Assembly: GCF_000090795.2 (NCBI RefSeq)
Contig: NW_003546323.1
Location: forward strand, 169,860 to 233,859
Length of the DNA: 64,000 bases
Direction: 5' to 3'
DNA from: Amphimedon queenslandica
Lineage: Eukaryota > Porifera > Demospongiae > Haplosclerida > Niphatidae
The notes beneath the pieces are model-generated. The model searched no databases. It saw only the letters and a program-made list of their open reading frames with translations, and was not told the DNA's origin. The number at the start of each line of letters is the position of its first letter. The first letter of the stretch is position 1. This document shows, piece by piece, positions 42,382 to 54,231 of the stretch. Position numbers and translations under genes: made by a program.

Positions 42382-43310
42382 TAATTATTTACTTCATTAA
42401 AGTATGAGGATAGCCAGTCCATAACTCACTGCCAAAATTCAAAGCATACTGCCCCTAATAATAATAATAATAATTAATTAATTAATAATTAACTTATTCA
42501 TATTCATACTTTCATTATGTGGTCGACGCCCATCACAAGAGAAATCCCATAAAAGACCAGCATACTACCGGAATCAAGATACTTACTGGTTTTAGTCTTT
42601 GAGAGCCTCAGACGCTTTACAGTACGCTAGAGAGAGAGAGGGGGAGGGAGAGAGAGGGAGGGAGAGAGAGAGGGGGGGAGAGGAAGAAGGGAGAAATATA
42701 AGATAAACAAGGAAATGAAGATGGTTAGGGGAAAAACACACAATTCCACAATATAATAATAATAATAATATAATACAATTACCTCCCAAATATATTCTTG
42801 TATGATGGCATGTATAATTATCCAAATCAAAGAGTAGAAGACAACGTTCAGAGCATCCCCCCAACCATGGCGATAGAATGTCACCGGAGCTGGTTTATTA
42901 TCGATACGGGATGATGCGACTCCTTATAAGGAAAGAAAGAGGTGCCGTTAAAAGATGTTATAAAGATGGAGGGAGTCTACCTGTATCGTTTTCTTTAATC
43001 TCCATTGTTTCGTTGTATTGTAAAAAAATGAATCTAGAGGCAATGGAATTAGTAGCCTAAAAACACCAACAAATATATAAAGATTCACTAAAATATTAAT
43101 GCCATTAAATGTAGTTCATCCTTTCTCTACTCTCTCTCTCTATTTCAGTCTCTTTCCATTACTGACCTGTGGCAGTAAACCTAAGAACACGACCACACAG
43201 ACACAAGACACAATGTCCGCGTGGTTCTGTATTATAAACTCGTGACTAAAGACAGGCGGACCATCTCCTCGGGCATTAGGCCTCCTCAGCCTTGAAGCTG
43301 CTAGCGCCAT
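40902..43310 (-). CDS. TRAM, translocating chain-associated membrane protein
   Basis: Ten exons join to 370 residues (human TRAM1 374): 43310-43167, 43056-42981, 42922-42783, 42626-42510, 42454-42393, 42345-42261, 41975-41905, 41852-41742, 41668-41597, 41136-40902. The N-terminus carries the diagnostic [17 protein letters not shown]. About eight hydrophobic segments follow, with [29 protein letters not shown], the TLC-type core [19 protein letters not shown] and [17 protein letters not shown]. The C-terminus is Lys/Pro-rich and cytosolic, ending KNKKE. TRAM lies beside the Sec61 channel in the ER membrane and assists insertion or translocation of nascent chains. It could be orthologous to both TRAM1 and TRAM2. 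Intron 9 contains family A repeats. Confidence 0.95.
41165..41575. repeat. Family A repeat, two units, in TRAM intron 9
   Basis: Both units carry decayed versions of the palindrome (CCCTGTACTATAGTACATGG type) and the GAAAGTTTGAG core. Confidence 0.85.
42052..42205. repeat. Family D dispersed repeat in TRAM intron 6
   Basis: Reads from AACCAATCTAACTAAAAATG through CTAAACTCCCTCTAGATCTA, the most complete copy of this family here. Confidence 0.8.
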
Positions 43311-44130
43311 GAACCTAGAGAAAGAGGGAGAGAGAAGAAGAGAATCCTGTAAAGACAAAGGGGTTTTACAAAATGTACTTGTAAATGTACACGTGTACAA
43401 AATACAAAATAGCCACACCCCCGGCCTCCAATGCATGCAGCAACATGATGTTTGCAACTAAAGAACGGCCAGAAAGCTTCTTTCACATGTCTCTTGCTAG
43501 ATAAACCCTTACTGTTTGAGCACAGGTACTTGCCGCTTGCAAAATCTTTTAAAGTTTAGAGCAGGGGTGGGTGTAGAGCTGTCTTTCAGAGCTTCTTTGC
43601 CAGCCTCCCGTCCGTCGGGGCTTTATGAAGGCTGTTGTTATTGTCTTTCCTTGCCAAGACTCGCAAAGCTAGCAATAAAATGCCACCACTGGAGTCCATC
43701 CTCCTTTCAATTATCTTCTTTTTGCACTAGAACAGCAATAAAAGAGAGGCCGACTTCTCTCTCTGTTTTTTGCTGCATCTGCAAAAAGACTGCATATTTT
43801 TGCCCGTCTCAATTTGAGCGGGTGGCCCTCTTAATTGAATCCTACCTCATTTACAGAGCGATATAGTGGCCGACTTCTAACCCCCATTAATAACCCGAGC
43901 CACTCTCTCCCTCCTTCCTCCTTTCTCCATTTTAGCAGAACTCACAGGGACATTAGTTCATAAACTCGCACTTTCTTGTAAAGAAGCTCGGGTAAGGCTT
44001 TGTCAGAGGCCAACAACGCCTCCCGTTCCCCCGCGCTCTGTGTTTGTATTAATGACATATACCAGCGTATTTGTGTCAGTATTCTCTCCTCTCTTTCTCT
44101 CTTCTTTCCTTTTTTACATTAGTCTCTATT
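43311..44130. promoter_or_regulatory. Divergent region between TRAM and ZMYND8-like genes
   Basis: No coding exon is supported despite open frames. A probable 5' UTR exon of the plus-strand gene may end near 43990 (CTCGG|GTAAGG) and splice to the acceptor before the ATG at 44131 (TTACATTAG). Confidence 0.45.
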
Positions 44131-45394
44131 ATGGAGTCCATCGGCACAGCGGAGGAAAGGGATTCCGTCATAAACGCAAACGGTCGTACGGGAGGTGGGT
44201 ACGCACCTTTGCCCCCAACTTCGGTCCCCTTGTCCACTGGAACTGACACCCCCAGTACTACGGGACAGGTGACAATGACTTCTTTGGGGGCGACGAGTAA
44301 CCCTCCTCCTCCTCCTCCTCTTCCTCCTTCAATCAATGGTCCTACTACTCACGAAGGAGATGGAGTCTCTTTTGAAACGTGCGTTGTACATGATCAACTA
44401 GTTTTGATATGGTTTTATTATGAATCTCATGTCTCTCTTTCTCCCCCCCCCTCCCTCTCTCTCCCTCTTAAAGGAGGAGAGGAGAGAGAGGGACATGATT
44501 ACATGTACATATTGAATGTCCCTTTCTTCCTCTTTATCCCTTTCCATAAAAGGACATACATGTACACACACACAAACCTGTACTACTCTGTATGACTTAA
44601 CCACACACTCCATTGTGACCTTATGAATATCATTATAGACTTTGTATTGTGGAGGGGTAGTCCATGAATACTCTACTGATGCTGTTGTTTTAAAATAAGA
44701 ACATATACCGTATATATATCATAACTGTGTTGTTGTTTTTAATACACGAGTACAATGTGTATTATTAAAAACAACTCTCCATTAAGAATAACTACATAAA
44801 GAAGAACTCTTCATTATTTTATTATTATTATTTATGTGCGTGTAGTACCAGTTCGACAGTTGGAGAAGAAGGCAGTGATGGTAGCAGCTTCCCTAGCAAG
44901 CTGGTTCTTATCCTCAAGAAGAAGAAGCTCACCAGCAAAGATGGAGGAGGAGACTCTTTTGAGAAGCAGGTGAAGGTATTTTATGGCAAAGGGTTTTCAA
45001 TGGTATTGGTTTTCTCTGTTCTTTCAGGAGATATCGAAGAACGACTCTTACTGTTGGGTTTGCCATGAAGGAGGGGAGGTATTGTGTTGCGATAAGTGTC
45101 CGAGAGTATTTCACCTTCAGTGCTCTGGGTTAGCTAAAGCACCTGATGATGACGAAGAATGGATCTGCCCAGTTTGTAAGGTAGGACCATAGGAGAGGGA
45201 GAGGGGGAGGGAGGAGAGGGAGGGCACTAGATCAAAGAACTGTACAAGTTATTGACATGATTATCACCATTATCACTTTTTGTTTGTTCAATCTATTTCA
45301 GAATATTTCAAGAAAGCCAAAGAGGTCAAGACCATACAACTTGAAGGAGCTGTTGAAGCTGGCCATCAGCAGAATGATGTTTCCAGGAGTAAGA

Positions 45395-45448
<54 letters not shown>

Positions 45449-48400
45449 TTCATAGACTGAAATATTTCAAAAAGACATCCCAGAAGACATCATTAGTCAT
45501 TATCGGGAATACGTCTTTCATCCAATGCACCTGGGGATCATTAAAGAGGTGGGTTGGGTTTGTAGGTGTGGCTTACTGTTTATCCCTCTAAATGTTTAAT
45601 AGAGAGTTCTCTCAGGGTACTATAATTCAACGAGAGAGTTTCTTCACCAAACAGAATGGATACTCCACAACTGTATCATTTACAATGGAGGTTAGGGTCT
45701 TAGGGAAGGAGAGAGAGAGAGAGTTTTATAATCACTGATAGATCTAAAAATAAATATTTTGAGAGACTAATCTAGCTAAAAATGGTAGACTTAAGGACAC
45801 CTAGGGCTAAGTACGAGAGACCAAAAGTCTCCTAAACTGGGGGCCACCTAGATCTAACAGTGATTATATAGTTGAATGTGTTAGTTGGTCAATAGTATCA
45901 CCTTACCTGATTTACACTTGTTCATTATTATCATGCAACAGGTAAGCACGCTCTGACTAAGATTGCAAAGGGAATAGTCAAGATATGCAAGGAAGACGTA
46001 AGTCTTTTTATTATTTTTATTGCTTTTACTTTATTTTTTATATTGCTTTTACTTTATTTTTCATTTTTTAAGATGAGAGAAGTTGAATTATGCCCCAGTT
46101 GCTATGGATTAACAGTCAAACAACCAAATGACTGGTTCTGCATTCCTTGTGTAAGAATATGTAGTACATGTAGTCACCAGCCCCTCTAGAGGAGTGTGTG
46201 TGTGTGTATTAGTAATGTAATACCTGAGGACTGAGATATCTGCTTGAGGTGAAGCTGAGGGCAGATATCAAGGGACTCAGGTATTACATTACTGATACTC
46301 ACCTCCAGACATACACACACTCACACTGCATAGTACATTTACATTTTAGGAATGATATTTTATTTTATTTTGTTATAACAGAACCCTCCTCATAAAGTTG
46401 TACTTGCTAAAGTCCGAGGGTATCCATTATGGCCAGCCAAAGTAAGAGACAGACCAAGCTTAGTCACATGTACTTTTTAAACCGTAACTTCTCTCCCTCC
46501 CTCAGTTGATCAGTGAGACCTCAGATAAGTGTGACGTAAGGTTCTTTGGACAGCACGATCGCTCCCTCGTCCCGAGGAACTGCATACAAGCTCTCAACGG
46601 TCCCCCACCCACTCCAACCACAAAGACTGCTCATTGGACCATTGCTATGGACGAACTCTCCAAATACAGGAACAACATTAACCTCATGCTGAAGTACATC
46701 GACACAGGGAAAACCCCTGATGAGTTTATTGCCGAGAAAATGGCAGAACCTTCGAAACCAGCGCCACCAGCTCCTCCACGAGAGCCTGCAGTTAAGATTC
46801 CTCGTCCTCCGAAGAAAGAAAAGTCGGATAGACTAGCAACCCCTAGCCAACAGAACATGTCAGTGTCTCCTACTCCCTCTAGCAGCCATAATGGGTACCC
46901 TAACGACAGGGCGGAGTCAGAGAGCAGGGAGTCATCAGTAGCCCCGCCCCCTACGTATCACGTGTCTAATCACGTTCCATGTTCCCCTCAGATTGTGGTG
47001 GTGAACCCTCCGTTATCCTCTGATGAGTCCGGCACTATTCATGGTAACAGTGCTTCTTTCGCTCAATCTTCAGAACCTTCCGGTCACTGCTCGGAGCCGT
47101 CTAGTCCTGGGAGTGATGCTGGTGGCCTTACCATTGACCTGGGAGAGAGGGAGGAGGGGAAGGGGAAAAGGGTTGCTCCCTCAGCTAATAAATCGATGCT
47201 AAAGGGCAGCAAAAAGGTCAACAAGATGGGACCGGAGGTGTTTAGCTTTAATTCAAAATACTCCGCCCAAGTTATTAATCCTCCTTCCAGCTATCACCGT
47301 AGTTCAGGGGGCGTGGCCAGCAGTGGTTCAAATTCCCAGTCTCGTCCAGGTGACGCCCTATCACTAATAACCCATAATCTAGCGGAAAAGAGAGCCCTTG
47401 AGCTTAGAGATAGCTCCGCCCATGAGGGCGGTGAGGAGGATATGGAGACTGCCTTCAGTAGTATCTACCCACCTGGTAAGAGAGCGATTGCTGTGGTAGA
47501 CCCTAATGCTAAGAGACAACCGAAACGGAAGAAAGGAGCAGGTGGAGATGTATCGCCTCAGAAATCATCTCGGAAACTTCGAAACAAGAAAAACGAGATC
47601 CCCTCATATTCTTACGAAGGTACACCATCTTTAATAACTGGTTATGATACAAACGGATACGCCAGCTGCATTCAGAGAGGAGGAGTAATGGAAACTGATG
47701 AGGTTACTGGTAACAGTGGTGGCGGTGGGAGTGGCTATGTTAATTACGGAGAAGGTTTGTTGGCTAATACAATGAGAACCATTGACCAGTCGTACAACGC
47801 TAGACTAGACGGAATGGTGGGGTCTTCTAGTGACATGGGGTACCAGTACTTCTCAGAAAAAGTAAGAGAGAGAGAGGGAGGGATGGGGAGAGAGAGAGAG
47901 ACGGAGGGGAGAGAGTGAAAGCTTGTAAATTACTTCATCTCTTTGTCTTTAGTTAATGTCATCTATCAAGACTGTTGTCATAGAGATGTTGTCAATATTT
48001 GAATCAAAAGGCAAATCCGGCGCCAAACAGATCAAGGAGCACCTGCACACAGCCTGGCCTGTACCTGACTCAAGATCACAGCTGGAGAAACTGAAGAAAG
48101 AACTCAAAGAAGAAATGGAGAAATCAATGGAAGTGGTAAGAGACAGTATTTAATGTAGAACCTTAAGTATTATCAGAAAATATTATTAAAATGAAGAATT
48201 TTCTCCTAGTCATTTTTGGCAAAATTTGACCAAAGACCCTGTACTACAGTACATGGTCTTTGGTCCGGTTTTGAAGGCACTTTAAAGTATCTTGTTGTTT
48301 AGGTCCGTACGAGTGCTGACATAGAGAGACAGCAAGTCATTGCTGAAGTGAAAGCTCAAGCAGAGGCTGAGAAAGAGCTGGCGATACTCGAAACAAAGAA

Positions 48401-49606
48401 GAAGAAATGGGTAAGTTATGCTGTGTGTCTGCCATGCAGCAACTGAGAGTACATAAAGTACTTTATTGTGACTTTTTCAATTTGCAATTCTTTTTGTGCG
48501 CCATTTTGTTTTGTCCTGCATGTGCTCAATGGCACGTGTCCCCTTAACAAATTTATTAACCTCTCTCTCTCTCCCTTTCCCCCTCTCTCTCCCCTTCCCC
48601 TCTCTCTCCCTTTTCCCCCTCTCTCTCCCCCCTCCCCCTCTCTCTCATTTTACAGTGTAGTTATTGTTTTAAGGAGGCTCAGTACAACTGCTGTTGGAAT
48701 GCTAATTATTGTAACGACGTCTGTCAGCAGTCTCACTGGCCAGAGCACATGTCACAGTGTACTCAAGTACAGACTCCGCCCACTGCCTTAGCCCCGCCCC
48801 CTCGCACCCCAGCATCAGCACTGGACGGCAGTGGAGCTAAGCTTCTCTCTCCGTCTCAAACCGACCAATCAGTTTTCACCTTCTCAGAAGCTTCATCTTC
48901 TCATCTTCAAAACCCGATCGAAGGAACTGGGGGGGTGTCTGCTCCAGTCCCCTCACTAAAATTGAGTTATGAATATCCCATCCAGGGACCCCCTGCCGAT
49001 ATGGTTGCTACGGTAACCACGGTCCCCGACTCTCAGACGATGCTAAGTCTAACGGAGGACAGTATAGTTAGTATAGAGCAGCTGGTTAATCATGCGGCCA
49101 TGTTGGTTCATCCCACATCACCTCAAGGTTTCCAAACTGTCATGATCGGACAGCCGTCTCAGTCTCGGTTCCAGTCCACTTCTCCTGGTCATTCCTCTCG
49201 TTTGATAGCCCCGCCCCTTTCCTCCTCCTCTTATGGCATACACATGCCTCCATTATCTCACCACGCTCACCCGAATGTAATCCATCAATTACCACGCCCA
49301 CTCAGTCCTTCAACTCCGCCCATTAATTCAATGGACCCACCCACTCACTCATTACACTTAGCCCCACCTATAGCTCCACCCACTCATTCACTGGACGGTC
49401 ATCCTCACTCGTTACACATAGCCCCGCCCACTCATTCAATTGAAAACCCCACCCATTCGCTGCACGTTGGTAATACGTTTAGTTGGCCGTACCAGCAGCC
49501 AGTGGGTAGCATAGCTCATGATTTATCACAGGGACTTCCCCTAATGCCTCAGTTACCGGCCAACACACCCACCACTCAACCAAACCCACTCTTTCGAGTT
49601 TTTTAA
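44131..49606 (+). CDS. ZMYND8-type chromatin reader (PHD-bromo-PWWP-MYND)
   Basis: Thirteen exons join to 1194 residues: 44131-44378, 44846-44969, 45028-45180, 45302-45388, 45456-45548, 45603-45690, 45942-45997, 46073-46150, 46382-46441, 46506-47861, 47953-48135, 48303-48410, 48656-49606. A PHD finger lies at ~130-175 (CWVCHEGGEVLCCDKCPRVF). The bromodomain follows at ~185-300, ending in WILHNCIIYNGGKHAL with the acetyl-lysine Asn, then a Cys pair module (CPSCY...CIPC) and a PWWP at ~310-380 (VLAKVRGYPLWPAK, FFGQHDRSLVP). After ~400 disordered residues come a coiled coil and the MYND finger at ~878-915 (WCSYCFKEAQYNCCWNANYC, CQQSHWPEHMSQC). The order is that of ZMYND8, a nuclear reader of acetylated and methylated histones. 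The C-terminal ~280 residues are Pro/Ser/His-rich with PTHSL repeats. Confidence 0.95.
45748..45860. repeat. Family D dispersed repeat in ZMYND8-like intron 6
   Basis: Partial copy with AATCTAGCTAAAAATGGTAG and AAAAGTCTCCTAAAC blocks. Confidence 0.75.
46183..46326. other. Long hairpin in ZMYND8-like intron 8
   Basis: Arms of about 36 nt (from ATTAGTAATGTAATACCTGA to GATATCTGC, paired with GCAGATATC to CAGGTATTACATTACTGAT) flank a ~17 nt loop, with a few mismatches; weaker pairing extends into GT/AC-rich flanks. It could be a palindromic element or a pre-miRNA-like stem. Confidence 0.7.
48165..48290. repeat. Family A repeat fragment in ZMYND8-like intron 11
   Basis: Contains TAGTCATTTTTGGCAAAATT and a decayed palindrome CCCTGTACTACAGTACATGG. 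Confidence 0.8.
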
Positions 49607-49791
49607 ACGGTCACCGCGGCTACAGTTTTCGTGACAACAGGTTACCATGGAAACGTATTATTGTAAGAGGGAGAGGGATAAAGCAGCAGATTGGCATTGT
49701 TGTTGGTGTTATTTAAAATGATGTTTATTCTCTTCTTTTTACGCTGTTTATTTTTAGTTTAAAATTATTATTATAAAAACTATGTACATAA

Positions 49792-49837
<46 letters not shown>

Positions 49838-50144
49838 GTCATTTTTGGCAGCCACAGCATTGACAGTCATCATCTACTTTATCATTTTTCATTTCTTTTT
49901 TTTTCATTATTGTTACCTATCTTTCTCTCTCCTTTTCACAATCAATAAGTTAGTACTATTCTCTTTCTCTCTGTCATAATTATTATTAATTATATACCTG
50001 CCCCGCCCTCTTTCTTTAATTCAATTCTGTTCAATATTATTTGCATGAAAATACATTTTTTGTTTAATATATTTCCAAATTCATTTTGTAAAAATATGAA
50101 TTATATTAATTGTTATGATTACCAACTTGCCAACATCATAGCCC
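49607..50144. other. 3' flank of the ZMYND8-like gene
   Basis: AT-rich, with an (ATT)n run at about 49795-49836; no coding content seen. It probably includes the 3' UTR. Confidence 0.6.
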
Positions 50145-50990
50145 AAAAATTTTTATTGTACTTTATAAGAAAATAAAAATTTGGAGTGATTTCTGAGCCA
50201 TTTTTTGAAAAAAAAAACCATGGGCTATAATACCCTAATATTTTCAAAAATTGGCTCATTTTTAAAAATGGCCATAACTCCAGAATTTGTGCACGGAATC
50301 AGCTCAAACTTTCTACACAGCATAAGGACATCAATATGTATCAGAAAATGTAATAAAAAGTTGGGGTGATTTCGGAGCCATTTTTCAGAAAAAACCATGG
50401 ACTATAGCCTTGGGTATTTTTCAAAAATTAACTCATTTTAAAAAATGGCCATAACTCCAGAATTTGTGCACGGAATCAGCTCAAACTTTCTACATAGCAT
50501 AAGGACATCAATATGTATCAGAAAATGTAATAAAAAGTTGGGGTGATTTCGGAGCCATTTTTCAGAAAAAACCATGGACTATAGCCTTGGGTATTTTTCA
50601 AAAATTGGCCCATTTTTTAAAATGGTCATAACTCAAAAATTTTTTGTCAGAATTACCTCAAACTTTCTACATAGCATAAGGACATCAATATGTATCAGAA
50701 AATGTAATAAAAATTGGGGGTGATTTTGGAGCCACTTTTTGGAAAAAACCATGGGCTATAGCCTTGGGTAATTTTCAAAAATTGGCCAGTTTTTAAAAAT
50801 GGCCATAACTCAAAAAATTTTTCATCAGAATTGACTCAAATTTTCTACACAGCATAAGGACATCAATATGTATCAAAAAAATGTAATAAAAATTTGGGAT
50901 AATTTTGGAGCCATTTTTTGGAAAAAAAAATTTGCTAGTTTTAAAAAGTGCTCATAACTCCAGGATTCTAAAGCTTCCTACACAGCCTAA
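50145..50990. repeat. Family B tandem array, about 4.7 units, forward orientation
   Basis: Units read AAGGACATCAATATGTATCA and CCATGGACTATAGCCTTGGG, the inverse of the 27800-29243 array. Together the two arrays are an inverted repeat about 21 kb apart. Confidence 0.93.
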
Positions 50991-51433
50991 AACATAAGAA
51001 ATTATAAAGTTATTTTTGACAAGAGAGACCCATGACACTAGTTTTATTAATAACAATTCTTATTTTGTCTTTCTTTAATTTTATTTACAAAAACAACACA
51101 TTGTCACTATTAACTGTTTTTAGCAAAATAACAAAATTAAAAACAGACAAAATAATATTAACAATACAATATACATGTAAATAAATGCCCATAAAAGGAA
51201 ATGCTAACACCTGTACAAGCAAACACTTATTGATATGCGTCACCATAATAACTGATCTTATGATAGACCAAATAGTAATAATCTAATTACCTTTCTTGTC
51301 CATTATAAAGGGAGCTAGGTGTACATATACAATTGATGATACATAAAGAGAAGCAGTACATGTACTTATAGACACAATGAGTAACTTAATACTGTAGTGA
51401 CTAGTGTAATGGTATAATGATGATGATTAGTGT

Positions 51434-51510
<77 letters not shown>

Positions 51511-52135
51511 ATGTTAGGTGCATGGCTGGAGTACATTAGGACACTATAGAAGTACATGTATAGTAACAGTGCTATCATTAGAGTAGCAATAGGAACCAAG
51601 CCTTTGTTAGTCTTTGTAAAGAGGAAGAATCAGTGTTATATAATCAAGTGCACATTCCAGTCTTATTTATGTACATATAAATATTATTATTATCCAAATA
51701 TTGGTTCATCTTGTGAGCAGGAATAGGAGATAAAGGAACATGACCAAGCACATGACTACAAGTACAGCTACAGGTAGTACTATTATGGATCATAGGATAG
51801 CTAGGGAATTATGTGCCAACAGGAATTTCACACCTTTAATTGTCCCTGTCCTAACTGATGCAATATACCCACACTATAAAAGGCCAACGGTACATGTATC
51901 AATCACTTCAATCAGTCCCAGTGCTGTCAATAATAATTAGTAACTATTAGTAACTAATCCCCTGCAATGTTAAGAGACAGTACATGTACATGTACATGTA
52001 TGGTATGTTTATATTATTGCATGTATACAATCGGTGCACGAGAAAGCATGTCAATTATATTATACATGTATGTGTACATGTACGTGTACATGTATGTGTA
52101 CATGTACACGTACATGTACTAGTACTGGAGCTTAC
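50991..52135. other. Gene-free stretch with a (GT)n microsatellite
   Basis: Contains a ~72 bp GT repeat at 51436-51508 and TACATG motifs. A 66-codon open frame at 51740-51940 has no recognisable features. In the model of one restored EFHC gene this would be intron sequence. Confidence 0.6.
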
Positions 52136-52397
52136 AGGGGACATTCCATCTTTCCTTGGGCAGTCTTTGTCTGCAGAGGAGGACTGGGAATGGATCACGT
52201 CCATCGTTTGGTTCATGAACCTCACAAACTTCAACTGTGTCATCGACCAAATAATAATGTAATATCTATTGAATAAATAAAATTAATACTGACAGTTCTT
52301 TTAAATAACAATTCAATGGTATTTAATTAAAAGGTGTGGGGCATATGTAAATGATCTAATGTAAACCTTATCATTCCTGTTATTATTACTGTACAGA

Positions 52398-52446
<49 letters not shown>

Positions 52447-52509
52447 CTGTTACAATAAGTGGTAGTGGTTCATCCTACACTAGCAGTCTCTGATGTAATG
52501 AAGCTATCA

Positions 52510-52546
<37 letters not shown>

Positions 52547-54196
52547 TATTATTATTATTATTATTAAAAAGGACAACAACAAGAAATGTTTGCCCTTTAA
52601 GGCCAGCAGCAGCCCTTAGTCAGAGCTAACAGGAAGAATGCACTGGGGCTGTGATAACAATGGGCCATCAATACAATAGGACACACACGCACACACACAA
52701 TCATGAGTAATTGATTGCATTACTGGAATAGCAGTGACTCTTTATTTGGTTTAACACTCCTAATAATAATAATAATAATTATATCTATATACATCACAAC
52801 TACATTTCAACAGAGTGCACAATAGGACATTGCTTCAGCATGATGACGTACAAGTACAGTGCACAGTTCTATAAGTAGGTGTGTGTGTGACTGTGTGTGT
52901 ATAGTAACAGTGACGATGTCATGTGTTAATTTCATTAATCAATGGGTAGGAGGGAGAGAGGGAGTGATTCCCACTACACGTACATCATCATACAAACAAT
53001 AACAACACATTCACACTGTATGTACATGCATGTACATAAATGGTCTATAATGCCCTCCAATACAGTATAGTGTGATTATATCCTCCTATCTAATAAGCAT
53101 GACTTTATACTGACAGTTTTATAATCACATGCACCTACAATTGCATCAGTAACCTCTAATTCAGTCAAATGATAAGCCACTTATCTATCATAAGCCACTT
53201 ATCTATCATAATGTACTTATCCATCATAATGTACTTATCCATCATAATGTACTTATCTATTATACCTACATCCTCCTCCACCAGGTACAGGAAATATGTT
53301 AAGAGGATATAGCAATATATGTACAGTGTATAATGATAGCTGGGCCTACAGTACATGCAATAGCTGCATGAGTACGTGTGGTACAAGTTTCCTGTTACAA
53401 GGAATGAGTAATGGTGATGATAAAATCATTCCTCCATAAAAAGGACATCCACAATAAAGGAATCATACAACTGCATGTGCATGAACATGTACATACATGT
53501 ATATGTACATGTACATGTACATATATGTAGATTATAGTATACTGTATGTTATCTACTGTTATATGCACATACATGTGGATCTCCAGGCCATGCTTCATAA
53601 TCCAATATCATTATTATTATTATTATCATCATTGTTATCAGTACAGTAAAGCAGTATTATCAGTACAGTAAAGCAGTATTATTATCAGTAGTACAGTAAA
53701 GCAGTATTATCAGTACAGTAAAGCAGTATTATCAGTACAGTAAACCAGTATTATCAGTACAGTAAAGCAGTATTATCAGTACAGTAAAGCAGTATTATCA
53801 GTACAGTAAACCAGTATTATCAGTACAGTAAACCAGTATTATCAGTACAGTAAAGCAGTATTATCAGTACAGTAAAGCAGTATTATTATCAGTACAGTAA
53901 ATCAGTATTAATTAATGCCATTAGTTTATATAGGAGCATCAGTCATGCATGGAGTCACCTTGAAGGGTCAGATGACAGTCAGGCCAACAATTAATAATGT
54001 TTACACACACTTTGAATTCCTAGCAATCAAGAAGTACCTATAGAGACTATCAGTGTATTATTATTATTATTGGTGGCTATGAACTGCTTGTTAAATAATG
54101 TAGTACAATATTTAGACAGAGAGTAGGGAAATTGGTACATGTAAATGAGCTGGAGTCTTAATGAACATGTATACATAATATGGGATACAATCACTT

Positions 54197-54231
<35 letters not shown>

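Noticed and set aside
43516-43866. 116-codon plus-strand frame between TRAM and the ZMYND8-like gene
   Set aside because: No recognisable domain, no splice connection to a neighbour, and it lies in a divergent promoter/5' UTR region.
51366-51599. Thr/His-rich open frame on the minus strand
   Set aside because: Translation of the (GT)n microsatellite.
51740-51940. 66-codon frame near the 50 kb repeat array
   Set aside because: Short, no signal peptide or family resemblance, surrounded by repeats.
53637-53910. CRISPR-like direct repeat array
   Set aside because: Units are contiguous with no spacers and lie in an intron of a eukaryotic gene; it is a minisatellite.
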